Source of the DNA: a bacterium
GTDB lineage: Bacteria; Cyanobacteriota; Vampirovibrionia; Gastranaerophilales; Gastranaerophilaceae
NCBI GenBank assembly: GCA_024408905.1
Contig: JAKSUP010000069.1
Span: 1-7,117, forward strand
Direction: 5' to 3'
DNA: 7,117 nt
A program made the position numbers and the translations under genes. This document shows positions 6,090 to 7,117 of the stretch, piece by piece. Position 1 is the stretch's first letter. Each line of letters starts with the position of its first letter. A model generated the notes under the pieces. It made no database searches and was not told the origin of the DNA. It saw only the letters and a list, made by a program, of their open reading frames with translations.

Positions 6090-6701
6090 ATGCACGAAAT
6101 TTTGGTTTATATTAATAATTTTTTTCAATCACTGGGTATAGTTGGGTTAGCAATTAATGCTTTTATAGAAGGTTGTTTGCCTGGTTTTCCGTTACCACCG
6201 GATGTATTAATGAGCGCAATGGATATTGCAAAACCTCATAATGCAATGTGGTACGCGCTTCTCTGTACACTAGGGTCAGTAACAGGTGGAGCTTTTGGTT
6301 TCGGCGTCGGATTCTTTGGTGGCAGACCTCTATTTAATTATTTATTCAGGAAACACATAGATAAACTTGATGCAGTTGAAAAGATGTATGCTGAATATGG
6401 TTCTTTTGCTGTATTCTTTGCAGCATTCACCCCAATACCATACAATGTTTTTGCAATTGCAAGTGGTATCTTAAAAATGAATATTTGGAAGTTCTTATTA
6501 GCAAGCTTCTTCGGACGTGGTGCAAGATTTTTCTTAGTAAGTCTTGTATTGATGTTTTTTGGTGAAGCTGTTAAAAAATATATAGATGTGTTAATTTTGG
6601 CAGGTACAGCACTCTTAATAATTTTTGGGATAGTGCTTTTTGCTTACAAGAAAAGACTTTCTGCAGTCTTGAAAAAAGGTGGTTCTAATGGCGATAATTA
6701 A
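6090..6701 (+). CDS. DedA-family (VTT domain) membrane protein
   Basis: DedA proteins are inner-membrane proteins linked to flipping or recycling of lipid carriers such as undecaprenyl phosphate or phosphatidylethanolamine, and to membrane potential and drug tolerance. The 203 residues show about five hydrophobic stretches, near 14-30, 52-78, 105-127, 135-158 and 164-186. The re-entrant-loop region has EGCLPGFPLPPDVLM (27-41), with Glu27 and Asp38 placed like the acidic pair needed in E. coli YqjA. A second half has FTPIPYNVFAIASG (113-126) and FGRGARFFLV (141-150) with Arg143 and Arg146. A basic tail follows. GAGGG at 6081-6085 precedes the ATG, 8 bases after the rqcP stop. Family assignment is good; the transported lipid cannot be told from sequence. 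Confidence 0.87.
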   Translation: MHEILVYINNFFQSLGIVGLAINAFIEGCLPGFPLPPDVLMSAMDIAKPHNAMWYALLCTLGSVTGGAFGFGVGFFGGRPLFNYLFRKHIDKLDAVEKMYAEYGSFAVFFAAFTPIPYNVFAIASGILKMNIWKFLLASFFGRGARFFLVSLVLMFFGEAVKKYIDVLILAGTALLIIFGIVLFAYKKRLSAVLKKGGSNGDN

Positions 6702-7107
6702 TGAGAAATTTACAATTAATACGGAAGGAAACAACGATATTATCGATGTTACTAAGCAGGTTCAAAATTGTGTATACCAACACGAGGTAAAAGATGGCTT
6801 GGTATGTGTGTCTATTCAAGGTAGTACGTCTGCAATTACTACGATAGAATATGAAAATGGGTTGGTCCAAGATCTGCAAGAAGCTTTGGAAAGAATTGCC
6901 CCAATGGGTAAAGAATATCACCATGACGAGATTTGGCATGACGGAAACGGTTATGCACACGTTCGTTCTGCAATAGTTGGAAGTTCAGTTAACATTGCGC
7001 TTGTTGGTGGACTTCTAAATCTAGGCACATGGCAACAAGTTGTCTTATTGGATTTTGATAATAAACCTCGTTCAAGATGTATCACTGTACAAATAATTAC
7101 AGGCTAG
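6688..7107 (+). CDS. yjbQ: YjbQ / UPF0047 family protein
   Basis: This is a member of the widespread YjbQ (UPF0047) family. Some members show weak thiamine-phosphate synthase activity, but the physiological role is unsettled. The 139 residues are full length and carry GSTSAITTIEYENGLVQDL (45-63), YHHDEIWHDGNGYAHVRSA (77-95), rich in candidate metal-binding His and Asp, then GGLLNLGTWQQVVLLDFD (107-124) and the C-terminal KPRSRCITVQIITG. The ATG at 6688 is preferred over an in-frame GTG at 6679, because the GTG lies inside the AAGGTGG ribosome site (6676-6682) that serves the ATG. The gene overlaps dedA by 14 bases in another frame. No other thi gene is in the window, so a thiamine role is not supported by context. 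Confidence 0.85.
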   Translation: MAIINEKFTINTEGNNDIIDVTKQVQNCVYQHEVKDGLVCVSIQGSTSAITTIEYENGLVQDLQEALERIAPMGKEYHHDEIWHDGNGYAHVRSAIVGSSVNIALVGGLLNLGTWQQVVLLDFDNKPRSRCITVQIITG

Positions 7108-7117
7108 CTTGCTCTGC

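Noticed and set aside
6685..6960. Open frame of 91 codons on the minus strand across yjbQ
   Set aside because: Shadow of yjbQ; His- and Phe-rich translation without any recognisable motif.

Overview
This AT-rich window (GC roughly in the mid-thirties by eye) is densely packed bacterial chromosome with ten recognisable protein genes. One is cut by the left edge; none is visibly frameshifted or broken. Nothing in it looks like a phage, insertion sequence, CRISPR array, toxin-antitoxin pair, tRNA or rRNA. AAGGAG-type ribosome sites, a RicT with iron-sulphur cysteines and an RqcP-type S4 protein suggest a low-GC lineage such as Bacillota, or an AT-rich relative such as the gut Melainabacteria (Gastranaerophilales). 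The sequence alone does not settle which.

Layout from left to right. The 3' half of upp (uracil salvage) runs rightward and meets a leftward pair, gpsA then ricT, that overlaps by 8 bases and has a clear promoter before gpsA. Divergent from gpsA is a TTG-started Amidase_3 cell-wall amidase with no visible signal peptide. It converges, with only 23 bases between stop codons, on a leftward pair, ribH then murQ (lumazine synthase and MurNAc-6-phosphate etherase). A 182-base divergent promoter region separates ribH from a rightward four-gene operon: punA (purine nucleoside phosphorylase), rqcP (ribosome quality control), a DedA-family membrane protein, and a YjbQ/UPF0047 protein. These four genes are 6 or 8 bases apart or overlap by 14.

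Functional themes are nucleobase salvage (upp, punA), cell-wall turnover (amidase, murQ), membrane lipid supply and lipid handling (gpsA, dedA), cofactor supply (ribH, possibly yjbQ) and RNA or ribosome maintenance (ricT, rqcP). The families are well known and I see no convincing new system. The points most worth a second look are the signal-less amidase facing murQ, the operon contexts of rqcP and ricT, and short A/T dyads in the two divergent promoter regions.
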